A DNA stretch of 45,090 bases from GCA-003244245 sp036494005 (GTDB lineage Bacteria > Actinomycetota > Actinomycetes > Mycobacteriales > Pseudonocardiaceae): NCBI GenBank assembly GCA_036494005.1, contig DASXOV010000100.1, forward strand, positions 1 through 45,090, in the 5' to 3' direction. The translations under genes and the position numbers were made by a program. Numbering within the stretch: the first letter of the stretch is position 1; every line of letters begins with the position of its first letter. A model generated the notes under the pieces. The model was given only the letters and a program-made list of their open reading frames with translations. It was not told where the DNA came from and searched no databases. Shown here in pieces: positions 6,927 to 15,857 of the stretch.

Positions 6927-8773
6927 GCAGTTCGGTCACCGTTCGCCCCAGAACCCGCCGTCCGGTCCGCCCGGTTCGTCCTCAGCGCGGCCCGGGCTCG
7001 TCGGCGGGTGTGGTGCGGAGCCGGATCGTGCTGGGGCGGGCGCTGCTCGTGCTGGCGCTCCTGGCGACCGGGATCAAGCTGGTGCAGGTGCAGGGCGTGC
7101 AGGCCGCGGAACTCTCCGCCCAGGCGGCGGGCCAGCGCACCACGCCGCAGATGCTGCCTGCGGTGCGCGGGGCGATCACCGATCGGAACGGCACCCCACT
7201 GGCGTTCAGTGTGGAAACGCGAGCCCTGTACGCCCAGCCGAACCGGATCGTGCAGGAGCAGCGTGCGGCCGGTGCGGACCCCGACGCGCACAAGCGTGCG
7301 ATGGCGCACCGGGTTGCCGAGGTGCTCGGCCCTGCGGTCTCCGAGCAGGCCGTGCTCGCTGTGCTGCGCAGCGACCGCTCCACCGTGCTGCTGGCACCGA
7401 TGGTCCAGCCGGCCCAGGCCAGGGCGATCCAGCAGGACTTCCCGGAGATCAGCGCGGAGTACCGGGAGACCCGGCAGTACCCCGGCGGGGCGCTCGCCGC
7501 GAACGTGCTCGGGGTGGCGAACTGGCGCGCCGACGAGCGCAAGGTCCGCGGGCTGGTCGGACTGGAGAACTACGCCGACACGCTGCTGGCGGGCCAGGAC
7601 GGTCACCGGGTGGTGGACACCGCGGAGGGCTCCGATGCGGTCATTCCGGGCAGCGAGCGGGCGGTCCGGCCCGCGGTTCCCGGCTCCAACCTGGAGCTCA
7701 CCCTGGACGCCGACCTGCAGTTCACCGTGCAGCAGTTGCTCAGCGACTATGCCCAGCGCTACCGCGCGAGAGACGGCAGTGCCGTGGTGCTCGACGCGCG
7801 GACGGGCGAGGTCTACGCCATGGCCAACACCGCCACGTTCGATCCGAACAACCTCGCTGCGGCGACGCCGGAACAACTCGCCAACCCCGCGGTGTCGGCG
7901 CCCTTCGAGCCGGGTTCGGTGAACAAGGTCGTCACCGCCGCCGCCGCCATCGAGGATGGACTGGTCACCCCGGACACCGAGCTGCATGTCCCCGGTCAGC
8001 TGCGGGTGGCCGACCGGATCATCCGCGACGCCTGGTCCCACGGCGCCATCGACCTGACCTTCACCGGGGTGCTGGCGCGTTCCTCCAACGTCGGCACGCT
8101 GCTCACCGCCCAGCGGGTCGGCCCGGACCGGTACCTGGACATGCTCACCCGAATGGGGGTGGGCCGGCGCACCGATGTGGGCCTGCCCGGGGAGAGCCCG
8201 GGCCGGGTCCCGCCCCGTGAGCAGTGGTCGGGCAGCACCTTCGCCAACCTGCCCATCGGCCAGGGATTGTCGATGACCGTGCTGCAGATGGCAGGCATGT
8301 ATCAGGCGATCGCCAACGATGGCGTTCGCATCCCGCCACGGATCATCAGCGCCGAGATCGCTCCGGACGGCTCCCGCACCCCGACGCCCCCGCCCGCCGG
8401 TGTGCGAGTGGTCAGCCCGCAAACCGCCACCACGGTGCGCAACATGCTGCGTGCCGTGGTCCAGGACGCACCCAAGCAGCGCGGGACCGGCCCGCAGGCC
8501 GCGCTGGACGGATATCAGATCGCGGCCAAGACCGGCACCGCGCAACAGGTGGATCCCGCCTGCGGTTGCTACAGCAACTCGAGTTACTGGATCAACTTCG
8601 CCGGGATCCTGCCCGCCGACGCCCCTCGATTCGTCGTCGGGATCATGCTCGACGATCCGGCCACCGGCAGCGCGGCGCCACTGTTCCACGACATCGCCTC
8701 CTACCTGGCGCAGCGCTACCAGATTCCGCTGTCCGCCACGCCCAGCCCGATCGCCACCCTGACGCTGCACTAG
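6923..8773 (+). CDS. pbpB: Division-specific class B penicillin-binding protein (FtsI/PBP3)
   Basis: 616 residues: short Arg-rich cytoplasmic tail, one transmembrane anchor (about residues 33-52), a pedestal domain, and a transpeptidase domain with all three active-site motifs: SVNK with nucleophile Ser332, SSN at 387-389, and KTG at 536-538. It crosslinks septal peptidoglycan together with FtsW. The Cys-containing segment DPACGCYSNSS near residue 545 is a mild oddity. Coupled to ftsL by an ATGA overlap. Its stop is followed by a small hairpin and a 185-base gap, after which murE starts. Confidence 0.95.
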   Translation: MSSSVTVRPRTRRPVRPVRPQRGPGSSAGVVRSRIVLGRALLVLALLATGIKLVQVQGVQAAELSAQAAGQRTTPQMLPAVRGAITDRNGTPLAFSVETRALYAQPNRIVQEQRAAGADPDAHKRAMAHRVAEVLGPAVSEQAVLAVLRSDRSTVLLAPMVQPAQARAIQQDFPEISAEYRETRQYPGGALAANVLGVANWRADERKVRGLVGLENYADTLLAGQDGHRVVDTAEGSDAVIPGSERAVRPAVPGSNLELTLDADLQFTVQQLLSDYAQRYRARDGSAVVLDARTGEVYAMANTATFDPNNLAAATPEQLANPAVSAPFEPGSVNKVVTAAAAIEDGLVTPDTELHVPGQLRVADRIIRDAWSHGAIDLTFTGVLARSSNVGTLLTAQRVGPDRYLDMLTRMGVGRRTDVGLPGESPGRVPPREQWSGSTFANLPIGQGLSMTVLQMAGMYQAIANDGVRIPPRIISAEIAPDGSRTPTPPPAGVRVVSPQTATTVRNMLRAVVQDAPKQRGTGPQAALDGYQIAAKTGTAQQVDPACGCYSNSSYWINFAGILPADAPRFVVGIMLDDPATGSAAPLFHDIASYLAQRYQIPLSATPSPIATLTLH

Positions 8774-8779
8774 TCGCAC

Positions 8780-8804
8780 CGCGCGGGGGTACCAGCCCGC
8801 CGCG
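8780..8804 (+). terminator. Hairpin after pbpB, weak terminator candidate
   Basis: CGCGCGGG (8780-8787) can pair with CCCG-C-CGCG (8796-8804) with one bulged C and an 8-base loop, 6 bases after the pbpB stop. There is no T-tract, so this could be partial attenuation or only an mRNA-stabilising hairpin. Confidence 0.3.
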
Positions 8805-8958
8805 CCCGCCCTGATCGAGCGAGCTCAGCTGGCTTGTCCCGGGTCGCCCATGTCGTGGATCAGCCCGCCGGTAGCCTTCGGGCTCACGGCAGCGGGCCAA
8901 CTTCGACGGTGGCCACTACGCCGCGACCTCAGCTCAACCCCGTACCCGACCCCGGACC

Positions 8959-10509
8959 GTGACCGCCCCTGTGACTCCCTCGCTGACCGAGACGCCGCTC
9001 CGGCCGTCGCGTATCGCGCCGATCCCGTTGGCCGCGCTCGCCGCGCTCCCCGGCTTGACCACCGCGTCCGGCGCGCCCAGCGGAGTAGCCGTCACCGGAA
9101 TCACCCTGCGTGCTCAGCAGCTGGTTCCCGGTGACCTGTTCGCTGCCCTGCCCAGCCTGACTCCCGGCCGCCCGCACGGCGTGGACTTCGCTGCGGTGGC
9201 ACTGGCGGCCGGGGCCGCCGCGGTGCTCACCGACCCGGTGGGCGCGCGGCACCCGAGCCTGGCCGGCGGGGTGGTACCGGTGCTGATCCACCCGGACCCC
9301 CGGTCGGTGCTGGGCGCGCTGTCCGCGCAGATCTACGGCCTGCCGTCGACCCGGCTCGCGGTGCTGGGGATCACCGGGACGTCCGGCAAGACCACGACGA
9401 GCTATCTGCTGGAAGCGGGCCTGCGGGCCGCCGGAGCCCGCACCGGCCTGCTCGGCACCGTGCAGGCCAGGATCGGTGACCAGAGCCTGCCCACCGCGTT
9501 CACCACACCGGAGGCACCGGACCTGCAGGCGTTGCTGGCGCTGATGGTCGAGCGTGGTGTCACCCATCTGTCCATGGAGGTCTCCAGCCACGCGCTGGCT
9601 CTGGGCCGGGTGGCCGACACCGCCTTCGCGGTCGGGGCCTTCACCAACCTGTCTCAGGACCACCTGGACTTCCATGCCGACCTGGAGGACTACTTCGCCG
9701 CCAAGGCGCTGCTGTTCGACGGGCGCGCCGCGGCCGAGGTGGTGTGCATCGACGACGCCTGGGGCAGGCGTCTGGTCACCGACCGGACCAGGACGGTGGC
9801 ACTGGACGGCTCGTCCGGTGCCGCCACCTGGCATGGCGCCGACTTCACGGTGGCGCCGGCCGGCAGCCAGGCGTTCCGCGCGGTGGGCCCGGACGGGTTC
9901 AGCCAGAGCGGGGTGGTGCGATTGCCGGGCAGGTTCAATGTCACCAACGCGCTGCTGGCGCTGGCCGTCGCGGATGCGGCGGGCGCGGATCCCCGGCTGG
10001 TGCTGCGCGGTATCGCCGTCGCCGAGGTACCCGGCCGGATGCAACGGGTGGACGTGGGCCAGGACTTCCTCGCCGTGGTGGACTACGCGCACAAGCCGGC
10101 CGCGGTCGCCGCTCTGCTCGACGCGGTGCGAGCCCAGGTACCCGGACGGCTGCTGGTGGTGCTGGGTTGTGGCGGGGACCGGGATACCGGGAAGCGTCCG
10201 CTGATGGGTGCCGAAGCGGCCGGCCGGGCGGACCTGCTGGTCGTCACCGACGACAACCCCCGCAGCGAGGACCCGGCCGTGATCCGCGCGGCGATGCTCG
10301 CCGGCGCCCGGGTCGGCCCCGCCGAGGTGGTGGAGATCGCGGGCCGGGCAGCTGCCATCGACTACGCGGTCGCCAGGGCCGGTACCGGCGACGCGGTCGT
10401 CGTCGCGGGCAAGGGCCACGAGACCGGCCAGCAGGCGCTCGGCGTCACTCAGCCGTTCTCCGACGCCGAGGTGCTGGCGCGGGCGCTGGCGGACCGGAGT
10501 GAGCGATGA
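8959..10509 (+). CDS. murE: UDP-MurNAc-L-Ala-D-Glu--meso-diaminopimelate ligase
   Basis: 516 residues from GTG. The Mur-ligase ATP-binding loop GTSGKT is at residues 140-145, followed by the substrate motifs TTPEAPDLQ and SMEVSSHAL. The DNPR motif at 432-435, which selects meso-diaminopimelate over lysine, is intact, so the cell wall is predicted to contain meso-DAP. It adds the third stem residue to the UDP-MurNAc-dipeptide in the cytoplasm. Its last 4 bases overlap the murF ATG. Confidence 0.96.
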   Translation: MTAPVTPSLTETPLRPSRIAPIPLAALAALPGLTTASGAPSGVAVTGITLRAQQLVPGDLFAALPSLTPGRPHGVDFAAVALAAGAAAVLTDPVGARHPSLAGGVVPVLIHPDPRSVLGALSAQIYGLPSTRLAVLGITGTSGKTTTSYLLEAGLRAAGARTGLLGTVQARIGDQSLPTAFTTPEAPDLQALLALMVERGVTHLSMEVSSHALALGRVADTAFAVGAFTNLSQDHLDFHADLEDYFAAKALLFDGRAAAEVVCIDDAWGRRLVTDRTRTVALDGSSGAATWHGADFTVAPAGSQAFRAVGPDGFSQSGVVRLPGRFNVTNALLALAVADAAGADPRLVLRGIAVAEVPGRMQRVDVGQDFLAVVDYAHKPAAVAALLDAVRAQVPGRLLVVLGCGGDRDTGKRPLMGAEAAGRADLLVVTDDNPRSEDPAVIRAAMLAGARVGPAEVVEIAGRAAAIDYAVARAGTGDAVVVAGKGHETGQQALGVTQPFSDAEVLARALADRSER

Positions 10510-12008
10510 TCGTGTTGACCCTCGCCGAGGTGGCCGAGGTGGTGGGCGGCGTCGTGCACGGGGCCGCTGGCACCGAGCTGGTCACCGGCACGGTCGAGTT
10601 CGACTCTCGCCGGATCGGCCCCGGTGGGTTGTTCGTCGCGGTTCCAGGGGAGCGGGTCGACGGGCACGACTTCGCGGTGGCCGCGGTGGCTGCGGGAGCC
10701 ACCGGGGTACTCGCGGCCCGCCGGGTCGATGCGCCCTCGGTGCTGGTCCCACCCGCCGTTACGGATGGCCCGGCGTCGAAGGTCTACGCGCTGGCCGCGG
10801 ATGTCGACGGCGCGGGCGCGGCGGTGCTGGCCGCGCTGGCCCGGCTGGCGCGCACCGTGGTCGACGAGCTGAGCCGGCCGCACGCGGAAGTGGTGGACGG
10901 CCTTCGGGTGGTGGGCCTGACCGGCTCGTCCGGCAAGACCTCCACCAAGGACATGGTGGCCGCGTTGCTCACCCCGCTGGGTCCGACCGTCGCGCCGCCG
11001 GGATCGTTCAACAACGAAATCGGTCATCCCTGGACCGCGCTGCGGGCCGACCAGCACACCCGGCATCTGGTGCTGGAGCTGTCGGCGCGGGGCATCGGCC
11101 ACGTGGCGCAGCTGTGCCAGGTGGCGCCCCCGTCGATCGGAGTGGTGCTCAACGTCGGTTCCGCGCATCTGGGCGAGTTCGGTTCCCGTGCGGCGGTGGC
11201 CACCGCCAAGGGCGAATTGGTCGAGGCGCTCGCCCCCGACGGGATCGCGGTGCTCAACGTGGACGACCCGGCGGTCGCCGCGATGGACCAGCGCACCGAC
11301 GCCCAGGTGGTGCGCTTCGGGCACTCCGCGGCGGCGCACGTGCGCGCCACCGACATCGCACTCGACGACCGTGGCCGCCCCTCCTTCCACCTGATCACGC
11401 CGGTGGGGGACAGCCGGGTGCAGCTCGCGGTGCCCGGAGCGCATCAGGTGTCCAATGCGCTCGCCGCCGCCGCGGTGGCGCTGGAGCTCGGCGCCACGCC
11501 TGCGGGCATCGCCGCGATACTGGCCACGTACCGGCCCGCCTCCCGCTGGCGGATGGAGGTGGCCGAGCGGGCGGACGGGGTGACCGTCGTCAACGACGCG
11601 TACAACGCGAACCCGGAATCGGTCGCCGCCGCGCTGCACACCTTGGCCGCGATGGCGGCAGGCGGCCGGCGCAGCTGGGCGGTACTGGGGCCGCTCGGCG
11701 AGCTCGGCGAGGCCGAGGCGGTGGCGCACCGCGAGATCGGCATTCTCGCGGCCCGCCTCGGCGTCGACCGGCTCGTCGTGGTGGGGGCGCAGGCCGAGCC
11801 GATACACCAGGCTGCGACCGAGTGGGGCACGACGCCGTCCGGATCATCGTCGATGCTGGTGCGCGACGTGTCCGCCGCGCTCGACGTACTGCACGGCGAG
11901 CTCGCCCCCGGCGACGTGGTGCTGGTCAAGGCCTCCCGGGCATTCGGACTGGAACGGATCGCCGACGGGCTGCTCGGCACCGCTGCACCGGAGAGGGGTC
12001 GCCGGTGA
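10506..12008 (+). CDS. murF: UDP-MurNAc-tripeptide--D-Ala-D-Ala ligase
   Basis: 500 residues. The ATP-binding loop GSSGKTS has its lysine at residue 144, and NNEIGHPWT, ELSARGIGH, NVGSAHLGEF and VVNDAYNANPES are characteristic MurF segments. It adds D-Ala-D-Ala to complete the pentapeptide precursor. Its ATG overlaps the murE stop and its stop overlaps the mraY GTG, so it is in the middle of a coupled block. Confidence 0.96.
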   Translation: MIVLTLAEVAEVVGGVVHGAAGTELVTGTVEFDSRRIGPGGLFVAVPGERVDGHDFAVAAVAAGATGVLAARRVDAPSVLVPPAVTDGPASKVYALAADVDGAGAAVLAALARLARTVVDELSRPHAEVVDGLRVVGLTGSSGKTSTKDMVAALLTPLGPTVAPPGSFNNEIGHPWTALRADQHTRHLVLELSARGIGHVAQLCQVAPPSIGVVLNVGSAHLGEFGSRAAVATAKGELVEALAPDGIAVLNVDDPAVAAMDQRTDAQVVRFGHSAAAHVRATDIALDDRGRPSFHLITPVGDSRVQLAVPGAHQVSNALAAAAVALELGATPAGIAAILATYRPASRWRMEVAERADGVTVVNDAYNANPESVAAALHTLAAMAAGGRRSWAVLGPLGELGEAEAVAHREIGILAARLGVDRLVVVGAQAEPIHQAATEWGTTPSGSSSMLVRDVSAALDVLHGELAPGDVVLVKASRAFGLERIADGLLGTAAPERGRR

Positions 12009-13075
12009 TCAGCATCCTGATTGCTGCCGGGGTCGCCCTGCTGGCCTCCATCTTGTTCACGCCGTACCTGATCCGAGTGTTCTCCCGGCAGGGTTTCGGC
12101 CAGGAGATCAGGCAGGACGGACCGCAGAGCCACCACAGCAAGCGCGGCACCCCCACCATGGGTGGGGTCGCCATCCTGCTGTCGCTGTGGACGGGTTACC
12201 TGGTCGCGCACTTCACCGTCACCCACAGCGGGATGACCGCATCCGCGCTGGTGGTGCTCCTGCTCACCACCGTTCTCGGCGTGGTGGGTTTCCTGGACGA
12301 CTTCATCAAGATCCGGCGGCAGCGCAACCTGGGCCTGAACAAGACCGCCAAACTGGTCGGGCAGCTGGTCGCGGCGGTGCTCTTCGCCATTCTGGCGATG
12401 GACTTCCGGGACGCCGGTGGTGTCGCCCCTGCGTCGACCCACCTGTCCTTCGTACGCGACGTCGCGGTGCTGTCCTTCGGTGTGGTCGGGTTCGTGGTGT
12501 TCAGCTACCTGCTGGTGTCCGCTTGGTCCAACGCGGTGAACCTCACCGACGGGCTGGACGGGCTGGCGGCGGGTACGGCGGCGATGGTGCTGGCGACGTA
12601 CGTGATCGTCTCGTTCTGGCAGTACACCCAGAACTGCACGCACCAGGCGCTGCCCGGCTGCTACACCGTGCGCGACCCGCTCGACGTGGCCGTGGTGGCC
12701 GCCGCCGCGGTCGGCGGATGCATCGGGTTCCTGTGGTGGAACGCCGCCCCGGCGAAGATCTTCATGGGGGACACCGGATCGCTCGCGATCGGCGGCCTGC
12801 TCGCCGGTCTGGCCGTGGTCACCCGCACCGAACTGCTCCTGGTCATCATCGGCGGGTTGTTCGTGGTGGAGGCGCTGTCGGTGGTGTTGCAGGTCGCGGT
12901 GTTCCGCACCACACGACGCCGGCTGTTCCGGATGGCGCCGTTCCATCACCACTTCGAGCTGGCCGGATGGGCGGAGACCACGGTCATCATCAGGTTCTGG
13001 CTACTCGCGGCGATCTGCTGCGCGCTGGGTGTGGGAGTCTTCTACAGCGAGTGGCTGGGAGCGGCCGGAGGATGA
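12005..13075 (+). CDS. mraY: Phospho-N-acetylmuramoyl-pentapeptide transferase
   Basis: 356 residues with about ten transmembrane helices. The MraY signatures are present: RQDGPQSHHSKRGTPTMGG, the Asp-Asp pair in GFLDDFIK, NLTDGLDGLA, and the membrane-proximal His-rich motif PFHHHFE. It transfers phospho-MurNAc-pentapeptide to undecaprenyl phosphate to make lipid I. The GTG at 12005 overlaps the murF stop; the longer open frame upstream is out of frame with murF and is not coding. Confidence 0.96.
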   Translation: MISILIAAGVALLASILFTPYLIRVFSRQGFGQEIRQDGPQSHHSKRGTPTMGGVAILLSLWTGYLVAHFTVTHSGMTASALVVLLLTTVLGVVGFLDDFIKIRRQRNLGLNKTAKLVGQLVAAVLFAILAMDFRDAGGVAPASTHLSFVRDVAVLSFGVVGFVVFSYLLVSAWSNAVNLTDGLDGLAAGTAAMVLATYVIVSFWQYTQNCTHQALPGCYTVRDPLDVAVVAAAAVGGCIGFLWWNAAPAKIFMGDTGSLAIGGLLAGLAVVTRTELLLVIIGGLFVVEALSVVLQVAVFRTTRRRLFRMAPFHHHFELAGWAETTVIIRFWLLAAICCALGVGVFYSEWLGAAGG

Positions 13076-14505
13076 CCGCGACGGGCTTGTCGATCAGCGG
13101 AGTCGCCGATCTGGCCGGTGCGCGGGTGGTGGTCGCCGGTGCCCGGGTCACCGGTATCTCCGTCACCCGGCTGCTGTGTGAGCTGGGCGCCGTGGTCACC
13201 GTCACCGACTCGTCCCCGGCCAGGCTGGCGGCCCTGGCCGACGCGGGACTGACCGGAGCCTCCGTACGGCCGGTCGCCGGGCTGAGTGCGCCACCACCGG
13301 GCACCGACCTGGTGGTGACCAGTCCCGGGTTCCGCCCGGACGCGCCGCTGATGGTCGCCGCGCAGCTGGCCGGAGTACCGGTGATCGGGGACGTGGCGCT
13401 GGCCCGCTGGGCCGACCGCGCTCGATCCGAATCTGCGCGGTGGCTGGTGGTCACCGGGACCAACGGCAAGACGACCACCGTGGGGATGCTGGAATCCATC
13501 CTGCTCGCCGCCGGGGTGGACGCCGTCGCCTGCGGCAACATCGGCCTGCCGGTGCTGGACGCCGTGCTCGCCGGGCACGAGGTGCTCGCCGTGGAGCTGT
13601 CGTCGTTCCAGTTGCACTGGTCGCGTGAGCTGGACCTACACGCCGCCGCCATACTCAACGTCTCAGCTGATCACCTGGACTGGCACGGCTCGATGACCGG
13701 CTACGCCGCGGACAAGGGCAGCGTGTACGCACACGCCACCACGGCGGTGTGCAACGTCGACGACGAATGGTCGGTGCGGCTGGCCGCCGGACGGGACGCG
13801 GTGGGGTTCACCACCGGCGAGCCGCGGGAAGGCGAGCTGGGCCTGGTCGGGGAGCAGCTCGTCGACCGGGCGTTCGGCATCGAGGCGGGCGGCACCACGC
13901 TGGCCCGCCTCGCGGACGTCTGTCCGCCCGGTCCGCACAACGTGGCCAACGCACTGGCCGCAGCCGCGCTCGCCCGTACGGTGGGAGTGCCGCCGCGCGC
14001 CGTGTCAGAGGGGTTGCGTGCCTTCACGCCCGGCGGACACCGCGGCGCGCCGGTCGGCGAGCACGCCGGGGTGCGCTACGTTGACGACTCCAAGGCAACC
14101 AACCCGCACGCCGCGCGTGCGGCGCTCCTCGCGCACCGCCGGGTGGTCTGGGTGGCCGGAGGTCTGCTCAAGGGCGCCGAGGTGGAGGATCTCGTCGCCG
14201 ACGTGAGTGACCGGCTGGTCGGGGCGGTACTGCTCGGCGCCGACCGGGCGATCATCGCCGCCGCGCTGGCGCGACACGCGCCCGGCCTCCCGGTCCGGAT
14301 GGTGGATTCAGGAGACGATGGGGCCATGATCGAGGTAGTGGCCACCGCGGCGGGCCTGGCGGGCCCGGGCGACGTGGTGCTGCTCGCTCCCGCGGCGGCA
14401 TCGATGGACATGTTCACCGACTACGCGCACCGCGGCAGGGCTTTCGCAGCCGCGGTCGCTGCGCTGGGCCCGTCCGGCGGCCCGGACGGGGACGTGTCCC
14501 GGTGA
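13072..14505 (+). CDS. murD: UDP-MurNAc-L-alanine--D-glutamate ligase
   Basis: 477 residues. The ATP-binding loop TGTNGKTTT (Lys133), the ELSSFQL motif, NVSADHLDWH and DDSKATNPHAA are diagnostic for MurD. It adds D-Glu, the second stem residue, in the cytoplasm. The ATG overlaps the mraY stop and the stop overlaps the ftsW GTG. Confidence 0.96.
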   Translation: MTATGLSISGVADLAGARVVVAGARVTGISVTRLLCELGAVVTVTDSSPARLAALADAGLTGASVRPVAGLSAPPPGTDLVVTSPGFRPDAPLMVAAQLAGVPVIGDVALARWADRARSESARWLVVTGTNGKTTTVGMLESILLAAGVDAVACGNIGLPVLDAVLAGHEVLAVELSSFQLHWSRELDLHAAAILNVSADHLDWHGSMTGYAADKGSVYAHATTAVCNVDDEWSVRLAAGRDAVGFTTGEPREGELGLVGEQLVDRAFGIEAGGTTLARLADVCPPGPHNVANALAAAALARTVGVPPRAVSEGLRAFTPGGHRGAPVGEHAGVRYVDDSKATNPHAARAALLAHRRVVWVAGGLLKGAEVEDLVADVSDRLVGAVLLGADRAIIAAALARHAPGLPVRMVDSGDDGAMIEVVATAAGLAGPGDVVLLAPAAASMDMFTDYAHRGRAFAAAVAALGPSGGPDGDVSR

Positions 14506-15857
14506 GTGCGGCCTCCCCCCGGTCGTGTGCACCGGCGGCAGGCCGGTTGAGTGCTGCCCGGGACCGGCTGACCGGCTGGTTGGGACGGCCGTTGACGTCC
14601 TTGCATGTGGTGGTGGGGGTGTTTGGGTTGCTGACCTTGTTCGGGTTGGTGATGGTGTTGTCGGCGTCGAGTGTGGAGTCGTTTCGGCGGGTGGGCTCGT
14701 CGTATGCGGTGTTTGTGCGGCAGGTGGGGTTTTGCGGTATGGGGTTGGTGTTGTTCTGGGTGGGGTTGCGGGTGCCGGTGCGGGTGGTGCGGGGTGTGAG
14801 TGGGTTGTTGTTGGTGGTGTCGGTGGTGTTGTTGGTGGTGGTGTTGACGCCGTTGGGGACGGTGTCCAATGGTGCGCAGAAGTGGTTGACGGTGGGGCCG
14901 TTGTCAGTGCAGCCCTCGGAGTTCGCGAAGTTGGCGTTGGCGTTGTGGGGGGCTCATGTGGTGGTGGTGAAGTGGCCGGTGCGGCATCGGTGGCGGGAGT
15001 TGGTGGTGCCGGTGGTGCCGGTGGCGGTGGTGATGTTCGGGTTGGTGATGCTGCAGCCGGATTTGGGGACGACGATCACGTTGGCGGTGGTGTTGCTGGC
15101 GTTGTTGTGGTTCGGGGGGGTGGCGCGCGAGGTGTTCGGGGCGGTGGCGGTCGCGGCGGTGACCGGGGCGGTGGTGCTGGCGGGGGTGGCGGGGTATCGG
15201 TCGGCGCGGGTGGAGTCGTTTCTGCATCCGGGGGCGGATCCGCAGGGTGCGGCGTATCAGGCTCGGCAGGCGTTGTATTCGTTGGCTGATGGGGGGTGGT
15301 TCGGGGTGGGGTTGGGGCAGGGCAGCGCGAAGTGGGATTACTTGCCGAATGCTTATAATGATTTCATTTTCGCGATTGTCGGGGAGGAGCTGGGGTTTGT
15401 CGGCTGTGGGGTGGTGTTGGTGTTGTTCGCGGTGTTGGCTCTGGTAGGGATGCGGATCGCGGCGCGGAACACTGATCCGTGGGTGAAGGTGGCTGCGGCG
15501 ACGTTGACGGCGTGGTTGGTGGGCCAGGCGGCGATCAACATCGGGTATGTGGTGGGGTTGTTGCCGGTGACCGGGATTCCACTTCCGTTGATTTCGTCGG
15601 GTGGGACGTCGGTGGTGTTGACGATGCTGGCATTCGGATTGTTGGCCAATTTCGCCCGGCATGAGCCGGAGGCGGTGTGTGTGTTGCGTGCTGAGCTCAC
15701 CCGTTCCGGACGGCAGGGCACCATCTCCCGGTTGCTGCGACTTCACCCGCCGGTTCCCTATCCTCCCGCGCCTCGCTCGCCTCGGCGGGCCTCGAACCCA
15801 GTGCGCGCCGGTACCCGCCCGGTCGCCACTGCCCACGGCCGCGGAGGCAGGAGATGA
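14502..15857 (+). CDS. ftsW: FtsW, septal peptidoglycan glycosyltransferase (SEDS family)
   Basis: 451 residues with about ten transmembrane helices. SEDS/FtsW signatures include FRRVGSSYAVFVRQ, GAQKWLTVGPLSVQPSEFAK, LMLQPDLGTT-like MLQPDLGTTITL, and the late GIPLPLISSGGTSVV motif. It polymerises lipid II at the septum with PbpB. The coding strand from roughly 14590 to 15650 is strikingly C-poor and G/T-rich (Leu mostly TTG, Val GTG, Gly GGG, Ala GCG), unlike its neighbours, while both ends look normal. The last ~60 residues are a Pro/Arg-rich tail. The next gene is murC; murG, which normally follows ftsW, is absent. Confidence 0.94.
   Translation: MSAASPRSCAPAAGRLSAARDRLTGWLGRPLTSLHVVVGVFGLLTLFGLVMVLSASSVESFRRVGSSYAVFVRQVGFCGMGLVLFWVGLRVPVRVVRGVSGLLLVVSVVLLVVVLTPLGTVSNGAQKWLTVGPLSVQPSEFAKLALALWGAHVVVVKWPVRHRWRELVVPVVPVAVVMFGLVMLQPDLGTTITLAVVLLALLWFGGVAREVFGAVAVAAVTGAVVLAGVAGYRSARVESFLHPGADPQGAAYQARQALYSLADGGWFGVGLGQGSAKWDYLPNAYNDFIFAIVGEELGFVGCGVVLVLFAVLALVGMRIAARNTDPWVKVAAATLTAWLVGQAAINIGYVVGLLPVTGIPLPLISSGGTSVVLTMLAFGLLANFARHEPEAVCVLRAELTRSGRQGTISRLLRLHPPVPYPPAPRSPRRASNPVRAGTRPVATAHGRGGRR

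Noticed and set aside
10499..12004. Upstream extension of the mraY frame through murF
   Set aside because: Arg/Gly-rich nonsense-like translation; MraY clearly starts at GTG 12005 overlapping the murF stop.
14525..15289. Gly/Val-rich 254-codon frame within ftsW as a separate protein
   Set aside because: Arises from the G/T-rich composition of ftsW; the FtsW frame has all family motifs.
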